Assembly: GCA_963807305.1 (NCBI GenBank)
Contig: CAWEBN010000014.1
Coordinates: 140,373 to 204,372, forward strand
Length of the DNA stretch: 64,000 nucleotides
Reading direction: 5' to 3'
Origin: JAOPZW01 sp963807305
GTDB lineage: Bacteria > Actinomycetota > Thermoleophilia > Solirubrobacterales > Solirubrobacteraceae
The notes beneath the pieces were generated by a model. It saw nothing but the letters and a program-made list of their open reading frames with translations. It was not told where the DNA came from and made no database searches. Position numbers and translations under genes: made by a program. Position 1 is the first letter of the stretch. Each line of letters opens with the position of its first letter. Shown piece after piece: positions 41,846 to 55,232 of this stretch.

Positions 41846-42090
41846 CGGCTCGGTTCGCGGCGGCGGAACAGGCGCTGGGCGTCCACGGGATCAAAGCCGC
41901 CGTGGCTGAACGGGTTGCAGCGCAGCAACCGCCACGCCGCCAGCACCAGCCCCCGCAGTATGCCGTAGTCGTGAATCGCCTGAACGGCGTAGGCCGAGCA
42001 GGTCGGCTCGTACTTGCAGCGGCGCGGCAGCGCCGGCGACACCACGCGCTGATAGGCGACGATCGGTGCGAGCACGAGGCGCCGCATCAC
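41842..42090 (-). CDS. yidD: Membrane protein insertion efficiency factor YidD
   Basis: An 82-residue protein with the whole family core: AYQRVVSPALPRRCKYEPTC, SAYAVQAIHDYG and LLRCNPFSHGGFDPV. The four conserved Cys/His-like positions (CKYEPTC, C in LLRCNPF) are present. YidD helps insertion by YidC. It is placed between rnpA and yidC with short overlaps on both sides. Confidence 0.93.
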   Translation of the reverse strand: MMRRLVLAPIVAYQRVVSPALPRRCKYEPTCSAYAVQAIHDYGILRGLVLAAWRLLRCNPFSHGGFDPVDAQRLFRRREPSR

Positions 42091-42494
42091 GTACCCTCGC
42101 CCTCCCCACCGGCCGCAGCCTTGTCGACGAGCTCAGCCAGGGCGCCGCGCACGCCTGCGAGCCCCTCGCGCTCGGCCAGCTCGCGCACCTCGGGGCGCGC
42201 GACCACGACGACGTCCTGGTCGGGAGGCAGGTGCTCGGCCAGCGTCCCGAAAGCCTCTCTGAGCAGGCGCTTCACCTTGTTGCGATCGACGGCGCCGCCG
42301 ACCTTGCGCGACACCGACACCCCCAGACGGGTGCCGTCGGACGGCTCGCCCGCGGACGACCGCGGGAAGCTGTACAGGACGAGGAAGCGGTTGCCGACCG
42401 ACCGACCCTGGCGGTAGACGCGCTCGAACTCCGCGCTGCGCGAGAGGCGCCCGCGCTTCGGGCGCCGGCCGACGGCGCGCGGCAAGCGATCCAC
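42087..42494 (-). CDS. rnpA: Ribonuclease P protein component RnpA
   Basis: The 135-residue protein has the family motif LGVSVSRKVGGAVDRNKVKRLLREAF (RNR-type RNA-binding loop) and FERVYRQGRSVGNRF near the start. RnpA binds the P RNA and the 5' leader of pre-tRNA. It starts at GTG 42494 and lies six bases after rpmH. The C-terminal half has an extra acidic tail. Confidence 0.94.
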   Translation of the reverse strand: MDRLPRAVGRRPKRGRLSRSAEFERVYRQGRSVGNRFLVLYSFPRSSAGEPSDGTRLGVSVSRKVGGAVDRNKVKRLLREAFGTLAEHLPPDQDVVVVARPEVRELAEREGLAGVRGALAELVDKAAAGGEGEGT

Positions 42495-42499
42495 CGCGG

Positions 42500-42634
42500 T
42501 CAGACGGTCAGCCGCTTGCGACCCTTGTCCCGGCGGCGCTTGAGCGTCAGGCGGCCGGCCCGCGTGCTCATGCGGGCACGGAACCCGTGGGTGCGGGCGC
42601 GCTTTCGCTTCTTGGGCTGGTAGGTGCGCTTCAT
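42500..42634 (-). CDS. rpmH: 50S ribosomal protein L34
   Basis: A 44-codon gene, MKRTYQPKKRKRARTHGFRA and RMSTRAGRLTLKRRRDKG plus RKRLTV, identical in pattern to L34 of actinobacteria. It is the first gene of the leftward rpmH-rnpA-yidD-yidC-jag unit and faces away from dnaA across the candidate origin gap. Confidence 0.96.
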   Translation of the reverse strand: MKRTYQPKKRKRARTHGFRARMSTRAGRLTLKRRRDKGRKRLTV

Positions 42635-42898
42635 GGCAAGGGAAGGGTCGAGTGACCGGCGCGCCAGTCTAGCGCGCGGACGTTGTCGACACTCCCTTCG
42701 ACACGTCGTGCACAGGCGTGTGCATGCCCCGCCGGCGGTTTTGTTCGCGATTTGCGACGTGCGTCCAGAGGCCCCCGGCGAGCCCCGCGTTCGGCCCCCA
42801 ACCCGTTGCTATAGTCGCCGCGCCGGTCGTCCCCAGGGCGGCCTCCTCCCCCCATCTGCCGCCGAACGCTGCCTGCCGAGGAGCCGACTGCCCCTGTC
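42635..42898. other. Candidate replication origin (rpmH-dnaA intergenic region)
   Basis: This 264-bp gap separates the leftward rpmH operon from rightward dnaA, the classic origin position, and gene orientation switches here. TTGTCGACA (42683-42691) has one mismatch to the high-GC DnaA box TTGTCCACA; TCGTGCACA (42706-42714) has two. An AT-richer stretch (about 42736-42760) could be the unwinding element. No array of perfect boxes is seen, so the call is tentative. Confidence 0.4.
42810..42815 (+). promoter_or_regulatory. Likely -10 element of the dnaA promoter
   Basis: TATAGT fits the actinobacterial -10 consensus and would start the dnaA mRNA near 42822, giving a ~77-nt leader. No clear -35 is seen 17 bases upstream. 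Confidence 0.45.
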
Positions 42899-44287
42899 GT
42901 GACCGAGGACCCCGAGCACATCTGGAGCGCCATCCAGGACGAGTTGCGCCAGGCGGTCCCGGCTGACATGTACGACGTCTGGCTCGCGCCCCTGAAGGCG
43001 CTCGGCCTCGAGGGCGACGTCCTCGTGGTCGAGGCCCCGCGTGAGCTGCGCGCCTGGGTCGCCGAACGCTTCGCGCGCGTACTGCAGGCGAGCGTCGCGG
43101 CGGTCCTCGGACCCGAGGTCACCGTCGACGTGCGCTCGGGCGCGGCCGCCAAGCGCGGCCCCGGCACCCGGACCGCCAGAGAGGAGTTGCCCGCCTCGCG
43201 CGCGCCCGAGCACGGGATCAACCCGGCGCTGACCTTCGAGCAGTTCGTCATCGGCGACGCCAACCGCTTCGCGCACGCCGCCGCCCTGGCGGTGGCCGAG
43301 CTCCCCGGCCACGCGTACAACCCGCTCTTCGTCTACGGACCGCCGGGCGTCGGCAAGACCCACCTGCTGCACTCGATCGGGAACTACGTCCTCGCCTACG
43401 GCGCCGGCCTCTCGGTCCGCTACACAACGGTCGAGACCTTCACCAACCAGTTCCTCGCCGCCCTGCAGCGTGGCGACATGGACCGCTTCAAGGGCAGCTA
43501 CCGCCACGCCGACGTCCTCCTCATCGACGATGTGCAGTTCCTCGCCTCCAAGGCCAAGACCGAGGAGGAGTTCTTCCACACCTTCAACGCGCTGCACGAC
43601 CTCGGCAGCCAGCTCGTGCTGACGTCCGATCGCCTGCCGCGAGACCTCAGCGCCCTCGAGGACCGCCTGCGCGAGCGCTTCGAGGCCGGCCTGGTCACCG
43701 CCATCGAGCCGCCCGACCTCTCCACGCGCGTCGCCGTCCTGCGCAAGCGCGCCCAGCACGACGGCGTCGTCATGGCCGACGACGGCGTCCTGCCCCTCCT
43801 CGCCGCCCGCGCGCCCGACAGCGTCCGCATGCTCGAAGGGGCGCTCATCCGCGTCGTCGCCTTCGCCTCGCTCACCGGGCGCCCGCTCACCACCGGCCTC
43901 GCGGAGGAGGTCCTCGCGGACCTCTACCCCGTCCGCCCGAGTGAGCGCCCCGCGCAGCTCACCGTCGAGGCCATCCAGGACATGACCGCCGAAGCCTTCG
44001 GCCTCAGCCGCGACGAGCTCCTGTCCACCAGCCGCGCCGCTCGCCTGGCCTGGCCGCGGCAGGTCGCCATGTACCTCGCACGCGAGCACACCGGCGAGAC
44101 CCTCCCCGCCATCGGCGCGCGGTTCGCCGGCCGCAACCACACGACCGTCCTGCACGCGTGTCGACGCACGGCTGAGCGCATGGCCGCCGACCCCGAGGCC
44201 TTCGACTTCGTTCGGCGCCTCACCGAGCAGCTGCATCCGGCCGTTCGGGGACACACCGCCCCCGGCAGTTCTCTCCGGCATGACTGA
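42899..44287 (+). CDS. dnaA: Chromosomal replication initiator protein DnaA
   Basis: A 462-residue initiator. Domain I begins DPEHIWSAIQDELRQ; the AAA+ domain has Walker A in YGPPGVGKTHLLHSIGNYV and Walker B in DVLLIDDVQFLASK, plus the arginine-finger region DRLRERFEAGLVT. Domain IV has the DnaA-box-binding helix-turn-helix GRNHTTVLHACRRT. The linker domain II is short and rich in charged residues. The Walker A loop is GPPGVGKT rather than the usual GxxGLGKT, a minor change. GTG start. It is the first gene of the rightward replication cluster. Confidence 0.97.
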   Translation: MTEDPEHIWSAIQDELRQAVPADMYDVWLAPLKALGLEGDVLVVEAPRELRAWVAERFARVLQASVAAVLGPEVTVDVRSGAAAKRGPGTRTAREELPASRAPEHGINPALTFEQFVIGDANRFAHAAALAVAELPGHAYNPLFVYGPPGVGKTHLLHSIGNYVLAYGAGLSVRYTTVETFTNQFLAALQRGDMDRFKGSYRHADVLLIDDVQFLASKAKTEEEFFHTFNALHDLGSQLVLTSDRLPRDLSALEDRLRERFEAGLVTAIEPPDLSTRVAVLRKRAQHDGVVMADDGVLPLLAARAPDSVRMLEGALIRVVAFASLTGRPLTTGLAEEVLADLYPVRPSERPAQLTVEAIQDMTAEAFGLSRDELLSTSRAARLAWPRQVAMYLAREHTGETLPAIGARFAGRNHTTVLHACRRTAERMAADPEAFDFVRRLTEQLHPAVRGHTAPGSSLRHD

Positions 44288-44410
44288 CAGACTCCGCGGG
44301 TCCGTCCACGAGCCCTTGTGCGCTGTCCCCCCGCACGTTGCGGCTCTTTCGGCGCCTGTGCACATCTCCACAACCCCTATGACTTCGATTCCTATCCAGA
44401 GGTGGTCATC
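44288..44410. other. dnaA-dnaN spacer with degenerate DnaA boxes
   Basis: The 123-bp spacer holds TCTCCACAA (44366-44374) and TGTGCACA (44358-44365), both two mismatches or so from DnaA-box sequence, and TCCGTCCACG (44310-44319). They are clustered within 65 bp and may contribute to the origin or to autoregulation of dnaN. A ribosome binding site AGAGG precedes the dnaN GTG by eight bases. Confidence 0.35.
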
Positions 44411-45514
44411 GTGAAGTTGTCGACCTCGTCGCAGGAGTTGCTCGCGCAACTCCAGATCGTCTCGCGCGTCGCGTCGACGCGCAGCGCCGTGCAGGCGCTC
44501 TCCGGCGTGCAGATCGCCGCCGATGAGGCGGTCCAACTGCGCGCCACCGACATGGAGGTCGCCCTGCGCGTCCCGCTTCAGGCCACCATCGAGCGCTCCG
44601 GCACGGTCGTCCTCCCCGCGCGCCTGCTCCTGGACGTCGTCCGTCAACTCCCGGCCGGCGACGTCTCGCTCGAGTTGCGCCCCGCCGAGCAGGATGTCGA
44701 GGTCGTCGCCGGCACCGCGCGCTTCCACATCCGCACGCTGCGCGCCGAGGACTTCCCCCCGCTGCCCGAGCCCGGCGGCGACCAGATCGTCACCATGCCC
44801 GCGCCCGCCTTCACCGAGACCATCGCCCGCGTCGCGCGCTCGGCCTCGCGTGACGAGACGCGCCCGATCCTCACCGGCATTCTCGTGTCCGCGGCCGGCG
44901 ACGAGCTGCGCATGGTGGCCACCGACTCCTATCGCCTGAGCGTCAAGGAGACCCACCTCGAGGCCTCACTGCCCGACGGGTTCGAGGCCAACGTGCCGGC
45001 CCGTGCGCTCGAGGAGCTCGGCCGGCTCGTTCGCGAGGACATCGACGACATCCGCATCGGCGTGCGCGCCAACCAGGTCGTCTTCGAGGTCGACGGCCTC
45101 GCCCTCTCGTCGCGGCTCATCGATGGTCAGTTCCCGAACTACAGACAGCTGCTGCCCGAGGCCTACGAGCACGAGCTCACGGTCAACCGGGAGGAGCTCC
45201 TGGAGGTCGTGCGCCGCATCAGCCTCATGGCGCAGAAGAACGCGCCGCTGCGGCTGTCGTTCAGCGAGGGCGAGGTCAGCATCTCGGCGCAGACCCCGGA
45301 CGTGGGGGAGGCCAGCGAGCCGGTGCCGATCCCGTTCGCCGGCGAACCGTTCGACATCGGCTTCAACCCGGACTTCCTCATCGCCGGGCTGGAGAGCGCA
45401 GGCTCCGAGGACGTCGTGCTCAAGCTCATCAGCCCCCTGCGCCCGGGCCTGCTCGAGTCGGCCGACGGCAGCGGCTTCCTCTACCTGATCATGCCCATCC
45501 GCCTGAACGTCTGA
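44411..45514 (+). CDS. dnaN: DNA polymerase III beta subunit (sliding clamp)
   Basis: A 367-residue clamp of three similar domains. Domain 1 has KLSTSSQELLAQLQIVSRVA and STRSAVQALSGVQIAADEAV; domain 2 has VARSASRDETRPILTGILVS; domain 3 closes with MPIRLNV, and FEVDGLALSSRLIDGQFPNY lies before it. The GTG start with AGAGG eight bases upstream matches the beta-clamp N terminus, so upstream codons are not part of it. Confidence 0.97.
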   Translation: MKLSTSSQELLAQLQIVSRVASTRSAVQALSGVQIAADEAVQLRATDMEVALRVPLQATIERSGTVVLPARLLLDVVRQLPAGDVSLELRPAEQDVEVVAGTARFHIRTLRAEDFPPLPEPGGDQIVTMPAPAFTETIARVARSASRDETRPILTGILVSAAGDELRMVATDSYRLSVKETHLEASLPDGFEANVPARALEELGRLVREDIDDIRIGVRANQVVFEVDGLALSSRLIDGQFPNYRQLLPEAYEHELTVNREELLEVVRRISLMAQKNAPLRLSFSEGEVSISAQTPDVGEASEPVPIPFAGEPFDIGFNPDFLIAGLESAGSEDVVLKLISPLRPGLLESADGSGFLYLIMPIRLNV

Positions 45515-45521
45515 GGCCGCC

Positions 45522-46629
45522 GTGGTGGTGACCCGCCTGCGCGTGCGCGACTTCCGCAGCTACACCGAAGCCGAGGTCGGGCTCGGCGAGCGGCTCACCG
45601 TCGTGCACGGGCCCAACGGCGCGGGCAAGACGAATCTCCTCGAGGCCCTGTACTTCGGCTGCACCGGGCGCTCGTGCCGGACCACCAACGAGCGGGAGTT
45701 GCTGCGCTTCGACGCGGGCGCCGGAAGCGCGGTGCGTGTCGAGGTCCACGGGCGCGACCGCGACGGCGAGCACGAGCTCAGCGTCGGCTTCCAGCCGGGG
45801 GAGGCCAAGCGGTTCAAGGTCGACGGGGCACCGGCCGAGCGCCTGCTCGATGCACCGCACCGGCCCCTGGTCAGCGTCTTCCTCCCGGATCGGCTCGAGC
45901 TCGTCAAGGGCCCGCCGGCGCTGCGCCGCTCGCATCTGGACCAGGTGGTCGGGGCGCTGTGGCCAGGCCGCACGGCCACGCGCCGCCAGTACGGGCAGAC
46001 ACTGGCCCAGCGCAACGCACTGCTGGCGCGCGTGCGCGCCGGCGGCTCGCTCTCGGCGCTGGCCGCCTGGGACCTCGAGCTCGCGCGCCACGGACATCGC
46101 GTTGCGCGACGACCGCGCCGCGGCGCTCGAGCTTCTGAGCCCGCGCTTCGCCGAGGCCGCGGGAGAGCTCGGGCTGGTCGGCGCCGCGGAGCTGCGCTAT
46201 CGCCCGCGCACCCGGGCCGACAGCGCGGAGGCCCTCGCGGCCGAGCTCGCGGAGCGCCTCGACGCCGACCTCGAGCGCGGCTTCACCACACACGGGCCTC
46301 ACCGCGACGACGTGGCGTTGCTGCGCGACGGGCGCGAGCTGCGCGCGTACGGCTCGCAGGGCGAGCAGCGGATGGGCCTGCTGGCGCTGCTGCTCGCCGA
46401 GCGCGCCGTGTTGGAGGACGAGCGCGGCGCGCCACCGCTGCTGCTCCTGGACGACGTCATGAGCGAGCTCGACTTCGGCCGCCGCGAGCGTCTCGTCGAG
46501 CGCCTGCGTGCGGGCCAGGCGCTGGTGACGACGACCGATGTCTCCCACGTGCCCGGTGCCGACGAGGACGACGTCGTGCGCCTGCGCGTCGAGAGCGGCG
46601 TCGTGACTCCCGAACCGGTTCCCGCATGA
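45522..46629 (+). pseudogene. recF: DNA repair protein RecF, disrupted by a one-base insertion as given
   Basis: The first frame covers the Walker A VVHGPNGAGKTNLLEALYFG and the family segments to WDLELARHG. The protein then continues in the +1 frame as IALRDDRAAALELLSP, then GFTTHGPHRDDVALL, SQGEQRMGLLALLLAE and the Walker B LLLLDDVMSELD, to a stop at 46627-46629. An extra C near 46095 explains the switch. Fused, the length (~370 residues) is normal for RecF, an SMC-like loader of RecR/RecO at gaps. Either a true mutation or a sequencing error is possible; a stop codon does not occur immediately after the shift, so a fused reading would run on in the wrong frame. Confidence 0.9.
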
Positions 46630-46934
46630 GGCGCCGCGAGCCACGCGCCATGTCGCACGCGATCGCCGCGCTGGCCGACCGGCTGGCGCCGCAGACGACG
46701 CTGGCCGAGGTTCAGCGGGTGTGGCCCGAGGCGGTGGGCGACGTCGTCGCCGCCCAGGCCGAGCCGACCGCGGAGCGCGACGGCGTCCTGACGGTGACGT
46801 GCGCCTCGTCGGTCTGGGCGCAGGAGCTCGACCTCATGGGTCCCGAGCTGACCGAGCGCATCAACGCGGCGCTCGGCACCGACGCGGTGCGCTCGCTGCG
46901 CTGCTCCGCCGCGCCGGCGCGCGGCTGGTCCTGA
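46626..46934 (+). CDS. DciA-like (DUF721) protein
   Basis: A 102-residue protein beginning at ATG 46626, which overlaps the recF stop (ATGA). The core LAEVQRVWPEAVGDVVAAQA and GVLTVTCASSVWAQELDLMG is the DUF721 domain. Proteins of this type (DciA) load the replicative helicase in many bacteria without DnaC, and its position recF-DUF721-gyrB is typical of actinobacteria. Its 3' end lies in the first copy of a 40-bp tandem duplication. Confidence 0.9.
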   Translation: MRRREPRAMSHAIAALADRLAPQTTLAEVQRVWPEAVGDVVAAQAEPTAERDGVLTVTCASSVWAQELDLMGPELTERINAALGTDAVRSLRCSAAPARGWS

Positions 46935-46998
46935 GCTACCGCTTGGACGTTGGCCGCCGCGCGGCTGGTCGTGAGCTACCGCTTGGACTTGCCCGCCG
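46919..46998. repeat. 40-bp tandem duplication across two converging gene ends
   Basis: The 30-bp block GCGCGGCTGGTC-STGAGCTACCGCTTGGAC occurs at 46919-46948 and 46959-46988 with one mismatch, and the following ten bases are also similar. Unit one holds the DciA-like stop codon and a copy of the minus-strand end KR-stop of the FG-GAP gene; unit two holds the real FG-GAP stop. The gene ends were duplicated together. Confidence 0.75.
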
Positions 46999-48757
46999 CG
47001 CGCGCCGCGCGGGCGAGGTACGTGTGACCTGCCTTCACCGACACCGTCTTCTTGCCCTTGAAGTCGCGCACCTGGACCGTGCCGCGCTTCACCTTCGTCA
47101 GCGTGCCGTTGCACTGATCCTGCACGAGCCAGATGGTGCCGCGGACCGTGGCGGCGCTGTACTTGCCGTCGGTGCGGAACTTCCCCTTGCCGCTGCCCCA
47201 CAGCTTGCCCAGCACCGCGTTCGGGCCCTTCTTCCTGTCGGCGGCGGCCGACCGCGCGCCCTTCAGCGGCGCGCACTGCGAGCGCGCGATCTCGTCCTTC
47301 ATGACGAGGTCGGTGATCAGCGCCGCGGGCTTCTTGGGCTTCTTCTTGGGCACCGACTGCTTCACCTGGAAGATGCCGTCGTAGAACTCGGCCGTCTGGG
47401 TCTTCTTCCCGCCCGTGTCCGCGGCCGATGTCAGCGCGATGCGGCCCTTCGTCGTGTCGATCACGGACCCGACCGGGACGTTCACCGCGCCGGTGAGCGG
47501 GGCGAACTTCGTCGTGCTGCCGCCGGGCGGCGCCTTGCCGGCCGGGTACTTGATGAGCACCTTGCCCGACACGACGCGCACCACGACCGACTTGCCCGGG
47601 ACGGGCGGAGGCGGGGGTCCCGCGGGCTGGGGCTGGGGCCCAGGCGCCGCCGGCGTGGTCGTGTTGAGGAAAACGGTGAGCGTGTTGGCCGTGTCGTTGG
47701 AGGCGGCGAGGTCCGGCTTGCCGTCCCCGTTGAAGTCGCCCGCGGCGACGCCGTTGGCGCCCGGCGCCGGGAGCGGCGCACCGTCGGCCGCGAAGCCGCC
47801 GCCCGCCTGGCGCAGCAGCGCCGTAACGGTGCCGGCGGTGTTGCTGGTCACCGCGAGGTCGGGACGCCCGTCGGCGTTGAGGTCGGCCGTGGCCAGGCCG
47901 AGGGCGCCGGCGCCGACCGGGATCGGGGCTTCGGCCGTGAAGCCGCCGGCCGGATTGCGCAGCAGGACGTTGACCGTGTTGGTCCCGAGCACGGCCACGG
48001 CGATGTCGGGCCGACCGTCGCCGTTGAAGTCGGCCGCCTTGATGCCCTCGGGCGAAGCGCCGACCGGTATCGCCGCGGCCTCCGAGGCGAAGCCGTTGTT
48101 GCCCGGGTTGCGCAAGAGGACGGTCACCGAGCCGGCGCCGAGGTTGGAGATGGCCAGGTCCGGCTGACCGTCGCCGTTGAAGTCGGCGGCCGCGACGTCG
48201 CGGGGCGTGGCGCCGGTGGGGTTGGTCCCCTCCTGCGTGAAGCCGGTGCCGTTGTTGATGTAGGTGAGGATGTTGGAGTTCGTGTAGCTCGGTGCAGCGA
48301 TGTCGGGCCGACCGTCGCCGTTGAAGTCCGCGGCGGTGACCGAGCCGGTGCCCGCGCCGACGCTCAATGTCGGCCCGGCGGCGAACCCGCCGCCCGGCTG
48401 GCGGAGCAGGACGCCGACCGTGCCGTTGTTGAAGTTCTGCGTGGCGACGTCCGGAAGGCCGTCGCCGTTGAAATCTGCTGCGACGCCGTACCCGGGTCCG
48501 GGGCCCGTGGCGAACGGCGACCCGGCCTCGGCCGTGAAACCGCTGGGGCCGCGTAGAAAGACCGAGAGGTTGCTCCCGGTCCCGTTGACGGTCGCCACGT
48601 CGAGACGCCCGTCGCCGTTGAAGTCGGCGGGCACGACCCCGTATGGCTGGGCGGCCCCGACCGCGAGCGGCGATCCCTCGGGCGCGAAAGACGCCTGCGC
48701 CGGCGCGGTGATGACGAGGGCGCCGAGCGCCGCCATCCCTGGCAGAAACCTCCTCAT
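46976..48757 (-). CDS. Secreted FG-GAP repeat protein with FecR-like C-terminal domain
   Basis: A 593-residue protein with a signal peptide (MRRFLPGMAALGALVITAPA). Seven FG-GAP/VCBS repeats of about 45 residues follow, each with ADFNGDGxxDxA, the Ca-binding loops of a beta-propeller. A Pro-rich linker (PGPQPQPAGPPPPPVPGKS) leads to a C-terminal domain with NVPVGSVIDTTKGRIALTSA and FYDGIFQVKQS, a FecR-like beta module seen in other surface proteins. One Cys pair (SQCAPLKG, VQDQCNG) may form a disulfide. It lies on the strand opposite to replication genes, between the DciA-like gene and gyrB, where the family order normally has nothing. Confidence 0.88.
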   Translation of the reverse strand: MRRFLPGMAALGALVITAPAQASFAPEGSPLAVGAAQPYGVVPADFNGDGRLDVATVNGTGSNLSVFLRGPSGFTAEAGSPFATGPGPGYGVAADFNGDGLPDVATQNFNNGTVGVLLRQPGGGFAAGPTLSVGAGTGSVTAADFNGDGRPDIAAPSYTNSNILTYINNGTGFTQEGTNPTGATPRDVAAADFNGDGQPDLAISNLGAGSVTVLLRNPGNNGFASEAAAIPVGASPEGIKAADFNGDGRPDIAVAVLGTNTVNVLLRNPAGGFTAEAPIPVGAGALGLATADLNADGRPDLAVTSNTAGTVTALLRQAGGGFAADGAPLPAPGANGVAAGDFNGDGKPDLAASNDTANTLTVFLNTTTPAAPGPQPQPAGPPPPPVPGKSVVVRVVSGKVLIKYPAGKAPPGGSTTKFAPLTGAVNVPVGSVIDTTKGRIALTSAADTGGKKTQTAEFYDGIFQVKQSVPKKKPKKPAALITDLVMKDEIARSQCAPLKGARSAAADRKKGPNAVLGKLWGSGKGKFRTDGKYSAATVRGTIWLVQDQCNGTLTKVKRGTVQVRDFKGKKTVSVKAGHTYLARAARAAGKSKR

Positions 48758-48939
48758 GCGCGCATCCTCTACCGCCCGGCGCCTGCGCGCAATCGATAAG
48801 ACCTACTCGACCGTCGAGCATGGCCGAATTGGCCCCTGCGAGGTGCCCTTCGGCGACGGTGGCGAGAAGGTCGCCGATCCGCTGCAATTTTGCCGCGTTT
48901 TGCAGGACTTTCGTGACCGTGTGAGCGGGGGGAAAAGGG

Positions 48940-49013
48940 GGTTGATGTGCTATTCTTCTGTCAACCAGTTGCTCGAGCCCCGGCCGGGTGGCGATTAGCC
49001 CGAGACCGGGGTT
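48940..49013 (+). promoter_or_regulatory. gyrB leader: -10-like box and two inverted repeats
   Basis: GGTTGA (48940-48945) and TCAACC (48961-48966) bracket TATTCT (48951-48956), a possible -10. Downstream, AGCCCCGG (48976-48983) pairs with CCGGGGTT (49006-49013) around an inner CGGG/CCCG stem, making a stable leader hairpin ~20 bases before the gyrB ribosome binding site. This could tune gyrase expression. Confidence 0.4.
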
Positions 49014-49034
49014 CTTCACGTCTACGGAGGCACG

Positions 49035-51467
<2,433 letters not shown>

Positions 51468-51479
51468 GGTGGTGACTAG

Positions 51480-54097
<2,618 letters not shown>

Positions 54098-54101
<4 letters not shown>

Positions 54102-54125
54102 GTCGTCGCTGTGGGCTGATAATCT
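54098..54125 (+). promoter_or_regulatory. Promoter of a short unit after gyrA
   Basis: TTGAGT (54098-54103), overlapping the gyrA stop, and TAATCT (54120-54125) are 16 bases apart. A transcript would start near 54132, just 9-10 bases before the ribosome binding site AGAAAGGAGG. Confidence 0.45.
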
Positions 54126-54154
54126 CGGATCACCAGAGAAAGGAGGTGGTCCGT

Positions 54155-54202
54155 ATAAGTAGTTCTAGTTCTTGCGGGACCCTGGAGGTGACCGGCCGCT
54201 AG
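54155..54202 (+). CDS. Putative 15-residue peptide with ATA start, or structured leader
   Basis: A perfect Shine-Dalgarno AAAGGAGG (54139-54146) lies exactly eight bases before ATA (54155), and the frame from there runs 15 codons, (M)SSSSSCGTLEVTGR, then TAG. ATA would be a rare non-canonical start, comparable to the AUU of infC. There is no ATG, GTG or TTG at a proper distance; the first in-frame alternative is poor. The spacer to the terminator (54203-54321) has no other gene. It may be a small peptide, an RNA whose anti-SD pairing matters, or a ribosome-sequestering element. Confidence 0.4.
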   Translation: MSSSSSCGTLEVTGR

Positions 54203-54321
54203 GTCGGAGGCTGGAGCCGCGTAGCGGAATCCAACCCGGGCCACCGTCGGACGGCTTGCCGGAATTGGTCCCACCGGCGCAGTACCTATCGCCGTTCGAT
54301 CCTTTATCCAGTCATGCATCA

Positions 54322-54353
54322 CGCGAAGGGCGGCCCACAGGCCGCCCTTCGTG
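54322..54353. terminator. Bidirectional terminator hairpin after the short unit and phosphotransferase gene
   Basis: CGAAGGGCGGCC (54324-54335), loop CACA, and GGCCGCCCTTCG (54340-54351) form a perfect 12-bp stem that extends by a G-U and a C-G pair. No T-run follows. It would end the rightward short transcript and the leftward phosphotransferase gene whose stop is 45 bases away. Confidence 0.75.
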
Positions 54354-54398
54354 CTGCGTACCGCGCTGGCGGGCGCGGATCGCGTCACGCGACGCGGC

Positions 54399-55232
54399 TC
54401 ATTGCCGGGCCTCGAGCGCGCGGGCCACGTGCTCCTCGAGGCGCAGCAGCTCTGCGTGCGTGAACGTCGTGTCGAGCTCGGGCAGGACGTCGAGCGCCGT
54501 GACGACGTCGTAGTACGGGTCGTGCTCGGGGTGGGGGAGGAGCGCGTCGGCCACGCGCTGGCCGTAGTCGAGCGCGAGGTTCCAGCGCAGGTGGCCGAGG
54601 TCGACCGCCGCCGGCCCGCGCGAGCCGGTGGTCCAGTCGACCACGCCGGTGAGCTCGGCGCCCTCCCACAGCGTGTTGCCCGGATGGAAGTCGCGGTGGA
54701 TGAAGCGCTCGGGCAGGTCGGGCGGCGGGGCGTGGGCCAGCGCGATCGCCCGCTCCCACACGTCGCGGTCGGAGGCCCACGTCGGCACGGCCAGGCGGTC
54801 GGGCTCGTAGTAGCGGCGGTACGGCGGGATGCCGGCCGGATCGACGGCGTGGATGTCGGCCAGCGCCACGGCGAGGGGCCCGACCGGCGGACGCCCCTGG
54901 AAGGCCGCGCCCGGGACGCGCGTGATGAGCAGCGCCGGGACGTCGCAGGCCGCCGCGTCCGGGTCGGCCGCCACGAGCTCGGGTGCCGGCACCGGCGTGC
55001 CGGCCAACCGCTCGAGCACCAGTGCCTCGCGCGCGGCTGTGAGGTCGGGGTCGTCGCGCTCCCAGCCCGGCCGCGCCCAGCGGCGCAGCACGAGCTCGCG
55101 GCCGTCGCCCAGCACGAGCAGGTGGTTGGCCAGCCACTGGCTCTCGAGCGGCAGGGCGGCGACCACGCGCGCACCGGCCGCCTCCTGGGCCCAGCGCATC
55201 GCCGCCGGCGGGACCGCCTGCGTCCAGCTCAC
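54399..55232 (-). CDS. Aminoglycoside phosphotransferase-like (APH/ChoK) kinase
   Basis: A 277-residue protein of the APH fold. The catalytic loop FIHRDFHPGNTLWEG (HxDxxxxN) and the metal Asp VVDWTTGSRGPAAVDLGHLRWN are present. The ATP-binding N lobe has the short GRELVLRRWA segment with a possible Lys-like position replaced by Arg. Family members phosphorylate small molecules or homoserine-type metabolites, not only antibiotics. The GTG start is directly adjacent to the HNH stop. Confidence 0.85.
   Translation of the reverse strand: MSWTQAVPPAAMRWAQEAAGARVVAALPLESQWLANHLLVLGDGRELVLRRWARPGWERDDPDLTAAREALVLERLAGTPVPAPELVAADPDAAACDVPALLITRVPGAAFQGRPPVGPLAVALADIHAVDPAGIPPYRRYYEPDRLAVPTWASDRDVWERAIALAHAPPPDLPERFIHRDFHPGNTLWEGAELTGVVDWTTGSRGPAAVDLGHLRWNLALDYGQRVADALLPHPEHDPYYDVVTALDVLPELDTTFTHAELLRLEEHVARALEARQ

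Noticed and set aside
48975..49015. Riboswitch before gyrB
   Set aside because: A hairpin is clear but no known ligand-binding core is seen, so I list it only as a leader structure.
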